Assembly: GCA_016215105.1 (NCBI GenBank)
Contig: JACRLJ010000080.1
Span: forward strand, 8,463 to 62,837
Direction of reading: 5' to 3'
Length of the DNA: 54,375 bases
Source of the DNA: Candidatus Hydrogenedentota bacterium
GTDB lineage: Bacteria; Hydrogenedentota; Hydrogenedentia; Hydrogenedentales; SLHB01
The position numbers and the translations under genes are program-made. This document shows positions 42,567-51,200 of this stretch, piece by piece (position 1 is the first letter of the stretch; each line of letters begins with the position of its first letter). The notes beneath the pieces were generated by a model that was given only the letters and a program-made list of their open reading frames with translations, made no database searches and was not told the origin of the DNA.

Positions 42567-42664
42567 CGCCGGTTCCCTGTTGTTTTCAGATTCTCTCTTG
42601 ATGTGTTTGGCGCGCTGACCGATAAACACTGCTATGGTATGGTCCGCGAATGGAGGAGGCGCAG

Positions 42665-43612
42665 ATGGATGATCCCATATGCTGGAGCGATACCGGTATA
42701 GCAGAGGATGCATTCTGGCGCTACGTTCGAGAGCAGATTTACACGTTGCCCGGCGTGCAGCGTCCTGAGGATGCCTTTACCGTGTTGCTTACAGGCAGCC
42801 GGGACGTGGGAGCGCAGACGCCCCGATCCGATGTGGATATCGACGTGATTTGCGCCGAGCCGGTTTTCCACTCGGTTCATGCTGCTGCATTTGCGTCCGG
42901 ACTGATTCGGTCTTCTTCAAGTTTCTACTTGGTTGCGCCTGAGACGGAATGGGAGCAGTACTTCGGCGCCAACAGGGGCCGCCCGCACATTTCGGTGACA
43001 TCCATCGAGGAGGTAAAGCGGCAATTCCGCGATTTTGAGGACGTTCCTCTCTGGATTTGGACACGCGCAAAGATCGCGCACGATCCTGGTCACCGGTTTC
43101 ACGACATCGTCCAGACGTTTCGAGGGTATCCGCATGACGTGCTCGTGCGCAGGATCAAATACCGGGCGTTGCTCGCGTGGTACTGGGACGTCGACGTGTT
43201 TCCCCACCATGAGCGTTCCGATGACCGGCTGCTCGCGGCGTCCACCGCAGTCCTGAACAGCATTAACGAATTTCTGCGTCTGTTCTTCTTTGTGGAGGGC
43301 TCGCCTTTTCCGTACACGGAGCAACTCTGGGCGCTGAGCCGGACTACGCGCCTGGGTCACCAGTTTGGCGGCATGTTCAAGAAGGCAGTAGACCTCGTGA
43401 CAGGAAACGCCAGTCCTGAAATGTCCGCATGGGACCGGATTTGCGCAGCCCACACGATGCTTTGCTGCAGCGACCTGTCCGAAGAGTGCCGTAGACTCGA
43501 CGAGGCCGTAGACAAGGCGATGTTGGCTGCCGGCGTCGAGCCGGAATGGGTGGCGGCTGGGTACAGCAACATCGACGAACTAACGCTGGGATCGCTTGGT
43601 CCGCCACCGTAG
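42665..43612 (+). CDS. Nucleotidyltransferase-domain protein
   Basis: A 315-residue protein. The polymerase-beta-type motif LLTGSRDVGAQTPRSDVDID (G-S ... D-x-D) lies near residues 40-60, followed by an all-helical C-terminal half. I chose ATG 42665 because GGAGGAGG lies 5 nt before it; the ATG at 42650 overlaps that ribosome binding site. Members of this broad class modify small molecules (for example aminoglycosides) or proteins. The substrate is unknown, and no resistance context is visible. Convergent with the PilT-like gene. Confidence 0.75.
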   Translation: MDDPICWSDTGIAEDAFWRYVREQIYTLPGVQRPEDAFTVLLTGSRDVGAQTPRSDVDIDVICAEPVFHSVHAAAFASGLIRSSSSFYLVAPETEWEQYFGANRGRPHISVTSIEEVKRQFRDFEDVPLWIWTRAKIAHDPGHRFHDIVQTFRGYPHDVLVRRIKYRALLAWYWDVDVFPHHERSDDRLLAASTAVLNSINEFLRLFFFVEGSPFPYTEQLWALSRTTRLGHQFGGMFKKAVDLVTGNASPEMSAWDRICAAHTMLCCSDLSEECRRLDEAVDKAMLAAGVEPEWVAAGYSNIDELTLGSLGPPP

Positions 43613-43643
43613 CGTACTCCCTCGATTGGTTATGTCGACACAC

Positions 43644-44684
43644 TTACTGAGCGGTCATCGCTTGGCGCGCAGTCGCCTCCGATATGACGTGTTCGTCGAG
43701 CAACCGCTCGATGTGTTCTCCCATGGTCTGGCAGCAATCGGACCAGGGGCTCTTGCGCGCCATGAAGTCGGCTCCCGATGCGATGGCGTTGCGCATTTCC
43801 GCGTCTGGAATGAGAACGCCGTATGCGGCGACGCGTCCGTGACCGTCGGCGCGTGGGAGTAGACGCTGGGCGCAAACAGCCCTCAGCGTCGCAGCTAACG
43901 TTTTGCGCGCCGTTGGACGCAGTTCGTCGGGGAACACCTCGAGGATGCGGTAGACGGTGCCTTCGGGCGAATCCGCGTGAATCTGCGTCAGCACGAGATG
44001 GCCGGTTTCGGCGACCGTCATGCAGGCTTGAAGTTCTTCGACGGTCGTGACTTCACCCACCATAAGTACATCCAGATCCTGCGCCATAGCAGCTTGAATC
44101 CCGGCTAGACGAGTGGGAACGTCCTGGCCGACTTCGCGTTGCTGGATTAACGCCATCTTTGGCGTTACGTGAAGGTGGGCTGGAGACTCCACGGTGCAAA
44201 TATGGCGCGCCAAATGAGCGTTGATGTGGTCAAGCAATCCATACATCGCCGTCGTCTTCCCCGAACCGGTGAGGCCGGCAAACACGATTAGGCCGTGAGC
44301 CGCGAACCCCGCGTCTACCACGGCCTCGGGAAGGGCCATTTCTTTGACCCCGTAAATGGTTGGAGGCATCACGCGGAACGCCAATGTGTACCCGCAACGC
44401 GAGCGGGCGACGGCGACACTCAAGTTGAACTCGCCGGGGCGGCCGCACGACCGTTGAAACTCGCCAAGTTCCAGGCCGATGCGCGCCAGATTCTCCTCGC
44501 CGATGAGTCCGGCCGCCAATTCGCGGGTCCGCTCCGCGGAGACCTCTTCCAAGTCCATCCGCTCGAGCTTTCCCCGCAAGCGCAAAGTGGGGGGATCGCC
44601 TGGGATAAGGTGAAGATCGCTCGCGTCGGCGTCCAACGCCGTACGGACCAAACGCTCCAGTTCAGGTGTGAAAGAGGAAACCAT
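43644..44684 (-). CDS. PilT-like ATPase
   Basis: A 346-residue secretion-type ATPase. The N-terminal part ASDLHLIPGDPPTLRLRGKL is typical for PilT. Walker A is GLTGSGKTT, Walker B VLMVGEV, and the conserved His box AETGHLVLTQIHADS is present. In PilT, Walker B usually reads ILVGEMRD; here it is MVGEVTTVEEL. The C-terminal retraction motif AIRNLIREG is changed to EMRNAIASG. PilT powers pilus retraction; this one may be a divergent retraction or secretion motor. AAGGGAG precedes the ATG. It lies 20 bp after an ECF sigma gene on the same strand. Confidence 0.85.
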   Translation of the reverse strand: MVSSFTPELERLVRTALDADASDLHLIPGDPPTLRLRGKLERMDLEEVSAERTRELAAGLIGEENLARIGLELGEFQRSCGRPGEFNLSVAVARSRCGYTLAFRVMPPTIYGVKEMALPEAVVDAGFAAHGLIVFAGLTGSGKTTAMYGLLDHINAHLARHICTVESPAHLHVTPKMALIQQREVGQDVPTRLAGIQAAMAQDLDVLMVGEVTTVEELQACMTVAETGHLVLTQIHADSPEGTVYRILEVFPDELRPTARKTLAATLRAVCAQRLLPRADGHGRVAAYGVLIPDAEMRNAIASGADFMARKSPWSDCCQTMGEHIERLLDEHVISEATARQAMTAQ

Positions 44685-44704
44685 AGTATTCTCCCTTCGT
44701 AAGT

Positions 44705-45292
44705 TTAGAACGGCAAGTCCGTAGGACTCGATTTTGTGTTGCGTACTTCATGACCATCGTCGAGAAATCCCAGCAACATGTCGCGTAAGCGCGCCCGAGC
44801 GTCAAACAATCGCCGTCGTACCGTGCCTGGTGGTACGGACAGAGTTTGAGCGATCTCGGAGCATCGCTGCTGCTCGATATAGAATCGTACGGCTGTGTCA
44901 CGCTCCGTCGGTGGGAGCCTATCCAATGCGTCCCGCACGATCTTGTGGAGTTCATCGCGTTCTACACGTTCGTTCGGGCAAGCGTCTTCCGCCCCAATTT
45001 GCTCGGCGTCCCACGGGACCGCATCCCCGTACTTTCGAGTCATTCGACCCGCCTGACGCCGGAGTATTTGCCGCAGCCAACCGGGAAAAGCGTCTGCGTC
45101 CCGCAGACCGTCGAGCCCCCGTAGCGCGGCGAGGAACGTCTCTTGAACGACATCCTCTGCGAGTCCATCGTCGTGAACCAGCGCCCGCGCGAGATCGAGC
45201 GCCCAATGCCGAAACCTGCCAACCAACGCCGCGACGGCGTCCGCATCACCGGTCCGGCATCGCTGCAAGAGTTCACTCAGCGTCTCAACCAT
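44705..45292 (-). CDS. ECF-type sigma factor paired with the PilT-like gene
   Basis: A 195-residue sigma-70 family ECF factor. ATG 45292 has AAGGAG at 5 nt; a longer open frame to 45343 is less likely. Region 2 is seen in LARALVHDDGLAEDVVQETFLAAL and FPGWLRQILRRQ; region 4 in LPPTERDTAVRFYIEQQ and CSEIAQTLSVPPGTVRRRLFDAR. No anti-sigma gene is next to it; the downstream partner is the PilT-like ATPase after 20 bp, which is an uncommon pairing. Confidence 0.85.
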   Translation of the reverse strand: MVETLSELLQRCRTGDADAVAALVGRFRHWALDLARALVHDDGLAEDVVQETFLAALRGLDGLRDADAFPGWLRQILRRQAGRMTRKYGDAVPWDAEQIGAEDACPNERVERDELHKIVRDALDRLPPTERDTAVRFYIEQQRCSEIAQTLSVPPGTVRRRLFDARARLRDMLLGFLDDGHEVRNTKSSPTDLPF

Positions 45293-45651
45293 CGCGCTCC
45301 TTCGATATGCTCTATTCGCATGAAGGTGTATGCCAGTAGACAAAAGGTTCGGTCCCCGAAGGAAACTGTATCACAAGTGCGGGCGCATGCCTCTTCCTTG
45401 CCCGATTCCGGATTGCGAGTACGCGCAGTCGTAGAATCTCGGATGAGCGCGATTCTGTGGCCGAGTATGTTGCGCCTCTTGAGGCGCGGCTAGTGCTTGT
45501 ACTGAAGGACGTACAATCGCTTTCTGGCCGATCCGCGTCAAAAAGTCGACTTTCCGGCCGGATTCCTACCTCAGGTGGGCTCTGAACATTGGATTGTACT
45601 ACGTCTTGGATTGGCCGGATGCTCAGTCAACGCTCATGGCCAGTGAGTTGG
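45293..45651. other. Intergenic region, no gene seen
   Basis: This 359-bp stretch lies between the ECF sigma start and the stop codon of the MBL-fold gene. It should hold the sigma gene promoter on the minus strand, but no good pair was found. A GCTTTCTGGCC word near 45526 also occurs in the inverted repeat after the FG-GAP gene. Confidence 0.4.
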
Positions 45652-46479
45652 TCAAATCGGCTTCGGCAGTTCGGGCAGTTCTGCGGGATCGTGCGCGCAG
45701 AAGACTTCTACTTCGTTGCCGTGCTGGAGCCGTAGCTGCCGCAGGCGATCCTGATTGCGGAGCCGGGCGCCGCGGTCCATATCCAAGAAACATTGGAGCA
45801 GGCCTAGACCGAGAGGGCAGTGCGGATGTTCGGCGGCCATTTCGTGGTGGGAAAAGTACGCGTCCCCGCAATGCAGCAGCCAGCCTTTCGAATGCCGTAT
45901 CGCTACTCCACAATGGCCACGAGTATGTCCATACAACGGAATGAGAAGTACCTCGGTCGACATAGGGCTGAGCGCTTGAACGCTCTCAAAGCCGAACCAA
46001 GTCTCCCCCGTCAAACGGTGTATTTGCCATTTCGGTTCGTGCGCCCATTGCGCCGGGATGTAGCGGTGGCGCTCGATGAACGCTTGGCGATGGTGCGCCG
46101 CCTCATGCTCTCGCTCGGAAACATGTATCTGGGCTTCAGGAAAATCCGCTAGCCCGCCCGCATGGTCTACGTCCAGGTGAGTTAATACGACGTGACGAAC
46201 GTCTTCCCGCTTGAATCCCAAGCGGATGATTTGTTGCAGCGCGGTTTCCTCGGGATTCAGCCGGGGGCGGGCAACGGCGTGAAATGTGGTCCCTAATCGC
46301 TTCGGGTCAGAGATGTCGTCCATCCCGAGGCCGGTGTCCACCAAAATCAGTCCCTCACTGCTTTCGACGAGGACGCAATGACACACCAGGCGTGTTCGCG
46401 AGAACAATCCGCCGCCCCCTCGAATCAGACTGGCTCCGTAAGGGCACATCGTCGCACAGTTGAGATGGTGAACCCGCAT
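45652..46479 (-). CDS. Metallo-beta-lactamase-fold hydrolase (lactonase-like)
   Basis: A 275-residue MBL-fold enzyme with layout closest to the N-acyl-homoserine-lactonase class (long loop before the metal site, LILVDTGLGMDD). The metal motif is H101-LDVDH106: the second His of HxHxDH is Asp, so the metal site is a variant. The other ligands GHTRGH and CGDAYF are present. It lies 44 bp after the KAS III gene in the same direction and is the last gene of the desaturase-diiron-KAS III group. It may act as a thioesterase, lactonase or ester hydrolase on the product of that group. Confidence 0.8.
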   Translation of the reverse strand: MRVHHLNCATMCPYGASLIRGGGGLFSRTRLVCHCVLVESSEGLILVDTGLGMDDISDPKRLGTTFHAVARPRLNPEETALQQIIRLGFKREDVRHVVLTHLDVDHAGGLADFPEAQIHVSEREHEAAHHRQAFIERHRYIPAQWAHEPKWQIHRLTGETWFGFESVQALSPMSTEVLLIPLYGHTRGHCGVAIRHSKGWLLHCGDAYFSHHEMAAEHPHCPLGLGLLQCFLDMDRGARLRNQDRLRQLRLQHGNEVEVFCAHDPAELPELPKPI

Positions 46480-46523
46480 TAGCGTATTTCTCCATTGATG
46501 ACATGAGGCCGGAGTAGTGCGGC

Positions 46524-47579
46524 CTAATGGATATAAAGGAAACCGCCCAACATGAACTTGGTGGCCTCAGCTCCCAGCACAAGCACCTTGCTTCCTGACT
46601 TCAACTTGCCTGAAGTGCGGAGTCTGTGGAACGCCATCCAGATGGATGCCGATCCGGTGTTGCCATATTCGGTCGCACAAACGAAAATCTTCTCGCGCGG
46701 TACTCCCAATTCGGGGGCGAGTACCTCGTCCATCCGGCCATTGGCCTGATGGGGGATGATCCAATCAATGTCCGACAACTCGAGACCCGCCTGCAAGGCC
46801 ACATTCAGACCCGTTCGGATCAACTCCATGCCGGATTCCTTGACATGCGTGAAGTCGTGACGAAACGCCGTTAGATCGTGCGCTTGCGACGATCCACCCA
46901 TGTACAGCGTCAGTCCCGGCTTCTTCCCGTGGCCTAGCGTGCCATAGTAGACGAACGGGATATGCGACCCGCGGTGACCATTGCGGCGGGCGACAACGAT
47001 CGCGCCGGCTCCATCGCCCATCTGAGCAGTGTTCACAAGCTGATCACGATCTTCGTCGATCAGACGCGTATCCAAGTAAACCGTTCCGGTCTCGCTCCCG
47101 ACGATCCCAATCGCTCGTTCGTCCTCGCCGTTCAACATACCCACCGCCAGCATCATCGCGTTCGCAAAGCCGGTGCATGCCTGACGAATCTCGGCGTATG
47201 GTCCGTCGTACTCAAGCCGGTCCGCAACCCACGAGGCGTTCGGGGGTAGGCTCGTATGCGGCGACGTTGTGTGTGTCAGCAGGTATTGCAGATCGTTCGC
47301 GGTGATCCCTGCTTCGTGCAGGGCTTGTTCAAGTGCGCTGGACGCAAGTTCCGGATTTGTTGACCCCGCGCACGGTGTTTCGACGGGACTCTCGGCGGCT
47401 CGGCAAAAATACCGGTTGTTGACGCCCAGCTTCTTGGCAATTGCGCCGCAGAGCTTGGCGCCTTTCACTCCCATGCGATCAAGCTTCAGGACTAACTCTT
47501 CGGTCGTTACCGGCGCGCCGGGTACCGCCAAGCCGGTTCCCAAGACTGCCAAGTCGCAATTCGATATCCGGACCGTCAT
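46524..47579 (-). CDS. KAS III (FabH-like) beta-ketoacyl synthase
   Basis: A 351-residue thiolase-fold enzyme. The Cys-His-Asn triad is complete: C135 in RQACTGFAN, H277 in IPHQANGR and N307 in EYGNTGSAS. FabH joins an acyl-CoA and malonyl-ACP. The absence of fabD, fabG or acpP here, and the neighbours (diiron protein, desaturase, MBL hydrolase), suggest a special-purpose enzyme rather than the housekeeping FabH. Its ATG overlaps the diiron gene's stop by 4 bp (translational coupling). Confidence 0.88.
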   Translation of the reverse strand: MTVRISNCDLAVLGTGLAVPGAPVTTEELVLKLDRMGVKGAKLCGAIAKKLGVNNRYFCRAAESPVETPCAGSTNPELASSALEQALHEAGITANDLQYLLTHTTSPHTSLPPNASWVADRLEYDGPYAEIRQACTGFANAMMLAVGMLNGEDERAIGIVGSETGTVYLDTRLIDEDRDQLVNTAQMGDGAGAIVVARRNGHRGSHIPFVYYGTLGHGKKPGLTLYMGGSSQAHDLTAFRHDFTHVKESGMELIRTGLNVALQAGLELSDIDWIIPHQANGRMDEVLAPELGVPREKIFVCATEYGNTGSASIWMAFHRLRTSGKLKSGSKVLVLGAEATKFMLGGFLYIH

Positions 47580-48325
47580 GAGGTTTTTCTAGCCAAGATT
47601 CGCTTGAAGAGCTGGTCGGCGTCCACGCCCAACGTGTCGAGCGCCTCATGGGTGTCGGAGAGCATCTCTACGATTCGTGTTCGGATGGGTTCGGCTTCCT
47701 CTAGTCGCTCCGACAACGTCATCCCCAATTCGACCACGCGCTCACGAGTCGCTCGGACGTGCCCGGCCTCGTCGTCGCGGATATGCGCCGCGATCTTGGA
47801 GAGCGCTGGACTCGTGGCCAGTTTGCCTGTGCCGGTAAGCAGGCCGTGCATAATCATGCAGACCACTGAATCGAGTTCCGATATACGGAAGAAGTGGTAC
47901 TTCGGTTCTGGATGCGCCAGCCTCAGGTAAAAGTGCCGGGCCCGCCTGCGTAACTCATGGTGCCGTTCATCGTACGGAAGCAATTCGGACACACGCGTCA
48001 GCATCAGGTCGTGCAGCGTCTCCTCTTTGGCGATGCGATACATGATCGCCTGACTCTGAAGAAACGAGCTCTGCGAAGCGCCGATGCGGTCGCCTTCGTT
48101 ATAAAACACGTGTATCGCGGATTCCTCGCCGCACGACAGCAGTTGAATCGTCTGCGACAATGCGTCGCCGGCCTCCTCGGTCAACCCGGAAAGCAAATCG
48201 CAACTGGGCACGCTCAGCAGCCCGTGGTCGTCTGGCTCAGGCACACTATCCGCGACCCGCCTGATACTCTCCGAGACGGCCGCCCGATTGGGCTTTGGAA
48301 AGCAGCGTCTTATGTTCGTGGCCAT
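47576..48325 (-). CDS. Ferritin-like diiron protein
   Basis: A 249-residue helical protein. The diiron ligand pattern E ... ExxH ... E ... ExxH is seen at E67/E68 (CGEESAIHVF), E102-H105 (AKEETLHDL), E150 (RISELDS) and E186-H189 (RDDEAGHV). This is the arrangement of four-helix-bundle diiron oxidases/oxygenases. I do not recognise a close named family; an oxygenase acting on an acyl or amine intermediate is possible. TAAGGA lies 5 nt before ATG 48325. Tightly coupled to the KAS III gene. Confidence 0.7.
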   Translation of the reverse strand: MATNIRRCFPKPNRAAVSESIRRVADSVPEPDDHGLLSVPSCDLLSGLTEEAGDALSQTIQLLSCGEESAIHVFYNEGDRIGASQSSFLQSQAIMYRIAKEETLHDLMLTRVSELLPYDERHHELRRRARHFYLRLAHPEPKYHFFRISELDSVVCMIMHGLLTGTGKLATSPALSKIAAHIRDDEAGHVRATRERVVELGMTLSERLEEAEPIRTRIVEMLSDTHEALDTLGVDADQLFKRILARKTS

Positions 48326-48340
48326 TTGATCCTTATAGAA

Positions 48341-48360
48341 CTAGCCTAAGGTAGCCTAGC
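48341..48360 (-). promoter_or_regulatory. Direct repeat upstream of the diiron gene
   Basis: TAGCCTA occurs twice (48342-48348 and 48352-48358) with a 10-bp period, one helical turn, just upstream of the ribosome binding site of the diiron gene. It may be an operator. No regulator gene is adjacent. Confidence 0.3.
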
Positions 48361-48454
48361 CGCAAATCCGCGCTCAACTATATGACTTCACTATCAATGG
48401 CATCCATACGTCCTGCGAACGAGACGCCGATATCAACGCACTTGAATCCAGAAC

Positions 48455-49411
48455 TTATGCCGAGACGGCGGCTTGAGTCCTAGGGTTGCTGTCCAGTTTC
48501 TCGTGATACCGGTGGAAGAAACATCGGACACACAACGGACACACAAACAAACATTTCATCAACGCGGTAACGTACCCCCGCTCATAGACCGCGCCCTTCT
48601 GCTGCATGATGGGCTTGACCGTTGGTGTCAAGTACCGCCAATTGGGCAGGGGGACGTTCGGATAGGCGTGGTGTTCCGCATGCCGGTTTTCCCCGTTCAA
48701 TACCCAGAAACCAAATCTGTCGCAGTCCAGCGACCGTGAACACTCGGTTTCTCCGGTCGTGGGCAAACCTTGATGGTAGACAATGTCAATAAGGCTGCCC
48801 CAAACAATGGCCGAAGCCAGAGTGGCCGCAAGCACGATCAGACCGCTCGCGGGAAGCGTCGTGATGAGAAGCCAGATGACCACCGCATACAAGGTCACAG
48901 GTAGCAGCAACTCGGCCGCAACCCGCCGGGCCGAGCCGTGCATTGCCCCGAGAAACGGAACCCTGATCCAGATGAAAATTGCTGCGCCAATTACGCTGGC
49001 TATCGTGATCAGGGCCGCAGTGACCACGCGGCTCTTGGGAAACGTATTCACGACGTCCTGCGGGTCATCTTTTTGCCTCAAGAGAACATGATGGCGCAAA
49101 TGGCACACCCGGTAGGCGTGGAACGAGGTGCCGAGCACCGCGGCCAGAAAAGTACCGAGCGCGTCATTCACCTTGTGGTTCTTGGATAGGTGAAAATGGG
49201 ATGCGCCGTGCAGCAAAGCGTACAGCCCGATGAACTGAGTGTCGGCCCCGATTATCCAGACGGGCTTCCAGGGAAGCGAAACCCATACCGCCATCGAAAC
49301 GCACACAATGAGGCCGGCGAGATGTACGAACGGCTTGTATACATACCAGGAGGGCGGATTGGCGAATCGCTTGATCTGGTCGAGGACTTGAGAGTCGGTC
49401 AACGAATCCAT
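48455..49411 (-). CDS. Membrane fatty acid desaturase-like protein
   Basis: A 318-residue integral membrane protein from ATG 49411 (GAGGTAG upstream). Three His boxes are present: H68-GASH72, HLRHH (104-108) and HAEHH (244-248), as in membrane diiron desaturases and hydroxylases. Hydrophobic segments near 30-55, 57-70, 85-97, 130-150, and 170-205 agree with the fold. It is first of four genes on the minus strand, separated from the diiron gene by 129 bp. The substrate could be a free or carrier-bound acyl chain, or a carotenoid-like lipid. Confidence 0.85.
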   Translation of the reverse strand: MDSLTDSQVLDQIKRFANPPSWYVYKPFVHLAGLIVCVSMAVWVSLPWKPVWIIGADTQFIGLYALLHGASHFHLSKNHKVNDALGTFLAAVLGTSFHAYRVCHLRHHVLLRQKDDPQDVVNTFPKSRVVTAALITIASVIGAAIFIWIRVPFLGAMHGSARRVAAELLLPVTLYAVVIWLLITTLPASGLIVLAATLASAIVWGSLIDIVYHQGLPTTGETECSRSLDCDRFGFWVLNGENRHAEHHAYPNVPLPNWRYLTPTVKPIMQQKGAVYERGYVTALMKCLFVCPLCVRCFFHRYHEKLDSNPRTQAAVSA

Positions 49412-49660
49412 AGAACTACTACCTCGCCGAAATACAACAAAGACGCACCCGCTCTGCCAGCAGGCGCCGAGGCCAATTCGCTTCTCGGTCAGCGTCATCT
49501 ACGTGGAATACATTGCTGTCGCTGAATAGGAAGCCACACCGATGGCAATGAAACTGCCGCTGAACCACCCTCGCGCAAGCCAACTCTCTGGGTGACAGCT
49601 ACCGAACGCGGCAATTGTAGCGTGTACTCCGCCGCGAATCAATGACTGCTCGGAGACGGA

Positions 49661-50887
49661 CTACTTGGGCGTCAGGTCAACGTGTTCGCTGCTGACGGCG
49701 AGATCGCGATTGTCAATCACGTTGAAGTAGTAGACGGTTGTTCCTTCGGGTAACGTGGCGGTTGCCCGTCCTTGGACGGCATCCAACTGCGCGGGCGCGC
49801 TTTCCCACTTGCGGTCTTGCCACTTGCCGGTATCTTTGGTGTAGTTGAGTTCGGCCTTGGCCAAAGCAGTCTTCGCGGCGAATGAGACCCACGCTTCCAT
49901 GCCGTCCCGTCCCTGTCCTGTAATCTTGGCGAGAGGCGCCTTCCCATTGAGGATATTCTCGGCAAAAGCGTGGATTTCCTCGGGATTCTCGCCCGGTCCG
50001 CCGTGTCCGTGCGCCATGCGGATGCGAAGACAGAGCGTCCGCGCCCCCGTGGGCAAGCGGTACGATTTCTGCAACGAATCCATCGGATAGGCGAAGTCGT
50101 TGGTGCCGGTCACCCACAGCATGGGCATGGCCGCGCGGGAAAGGTACTCCGACGGGTCCCACTGGCCGAGCCATTTGGCCGACTTCTCCGGGCCCATCTT
50201 CTTGAAGTCGCTAAGCCAAGCCGAGTCCTCGCCGAGAAAGCCACACCCGTAGACCGGTACGGCCAGTTTGAAGCGTGGGTCAACACCCGCGGTTATGCAC
50301 GTCAGGTAACCTCCCCAGGAGATACCGGTGATTCCGGTGCGTTCCGGGTCCACCTCGGGGAACGAGCGAATCAGCGAATGCGCCAGGATGATGTCCGCCA
50401 CGGCCTGGTACGTCCATTGATCCGTGATGGGATGGTATACCTGATCGAAACCGCCCCAACCCGCCGGCCCGCCCGCGGCGTGCCGCTGCCAATCCCCGTA
50501 CTTGCCTTTCGGGACGCACCCACAGGTGTCCATCGCGATAGCGGCGTAGCCACGTTTGACCCACAGCCGCACCCATTCCGCGAAGGCGGTGCCGCCGCCG
50601 CCATGAACCAACACCATTGCCGGACACTTCTGGCCCGCGCTCAGTTTCGGGATGCCATACCAAGCGAAAGCCTGCGTCGGTCTGCCTTGATAGGGGAGAC
50701 CTTCGTAGAAGATGGCGGTTACACCTTCTTCTTGAAATTCTGTTGTGGGAAAGATCTTGGGCGCCGTCGAGAGCGTCTTGATATTCCACGGCATCGCCGA
50801 CGGCTCCGCATTCGCGGAAGGGCAGACTAACCCAAGAGCAACGCATGTAAACGCAAACAATGGCGCCGAAACACGTCCAGACAACAC
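49661..50887 (-). CDS. Exported acetylxylan-esterase-like alpha/beta hydrolase
   Basis: GTG 50887 is preceded by AAGGAG at 7 nt and gives a 408-residue protein with a signal peptide cut after SANA. An ATG at 50914 is in frame but weaker. The alpha/beta fold has VLVHGGGGTAFAEW (oxyanion), the nucleophile elbow TGISWGGYLT, Asp in TGTNDFAYPMD and His in MAHGHGGPGE. A beta-rich C-terminal add-on of about 90 residues (KITGQ...VDLTPK) follows. Such enzymes deacetylate polysaccharides or cleave small esters in the periplasm. The upstream region has a palindrome over an extended -10. Confidence 0.82.
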   Translation of the reverse strand: MLSGRVSAPLFAFTCVALGLVCPSANAEPSAMPWNIKTLSTAPKIFPTTEFQEEGVTAIFYEGLPYQGRPTQAFAWYGIPKLSAGQKCPAMVLVHGGGGTAFAEWVRLWVKRGYAAIAMDTCGCVPKGKYGDWQRHAAGGPAGWGGFDQVYHPITDQWTYQAVADIILAHSLIRSFPEVDPERTGITGISWGGYLTCITAGVDPRFKLAVPVYGCGFLGEDSAWLSDFKKMGPEKSAKWLGQWDPSEYLSRAAMPMLWVTGTNDFAYPMDSLQKSYRLPTGARTLCLRIRMAHGHGGPGENPEEIHAFAENILNGKAPLAKITGQGRDGMEAWVSFAAKTALAKAELNYTKDTGKWQDRKWESAPAQLDAVQGRATATLPEGTTVYYFNVIDNRDLAVSSEHVDLTPK

Positions 50888-50953
50888 GTCAATCTCCTTC
50901 TGCACTTGGCTCATACGTCTATTGATGTCCTCGGCCCGAGAATGGCCCACTCG

Positions 50954-50968
50954 GTGGTACTATACCAC
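50954..50968 (-). promoter_or_regulatory. Extended -10 promoter overlapped by a palindrome, esterase gene
   Basis: On the minus strand TGGTATAGT (50967-50959) is an extended -10 element. The palindrome GTGGTA-CTA-TACCAC (50954-50968) covers it, as expected for a repressor operator. No matching -35 was found. Confidence 0.4.
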
Positions 50969-51200
50969 GGTGCCTTCCGTCCCTCACCCCGGCGCTGGCA
51001 GTGTCTGCTCGATCCGAACTCTTATTCCGCGTCACTTCATGTGCCTGAGACTCGGGCAAATTTGTCCCGCGGCTCTCGCTTGCAGTACACTTAGCGATCC
51101 ACGAATGTTCCGCCAGCTGCCGAATGGCGCCCTTGCCCATCGTGCGTGCGGCGCATCTCATACTTGTCAGTCCTTCGCGACAAGCTGCGAGGTCTCGATC
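50969..51200. other. Remainder of the divergent region before the DUF2225 gene
   Basis: Together with 50888-50968 this forms the 313-bp divergent gap. The DUF2225 frame is open upstream through it, but without a family match. No plus-strand promoter was identified. Confidence 0.4.

Noticed and set aside
46524-49411. Quinolone signal (PQS-type) gene cluster
   Set aside because: Only the KAS III and MBL parts resemble PqsD/PqsE; anthranilate-CoA ligase and other needed genes are absent.
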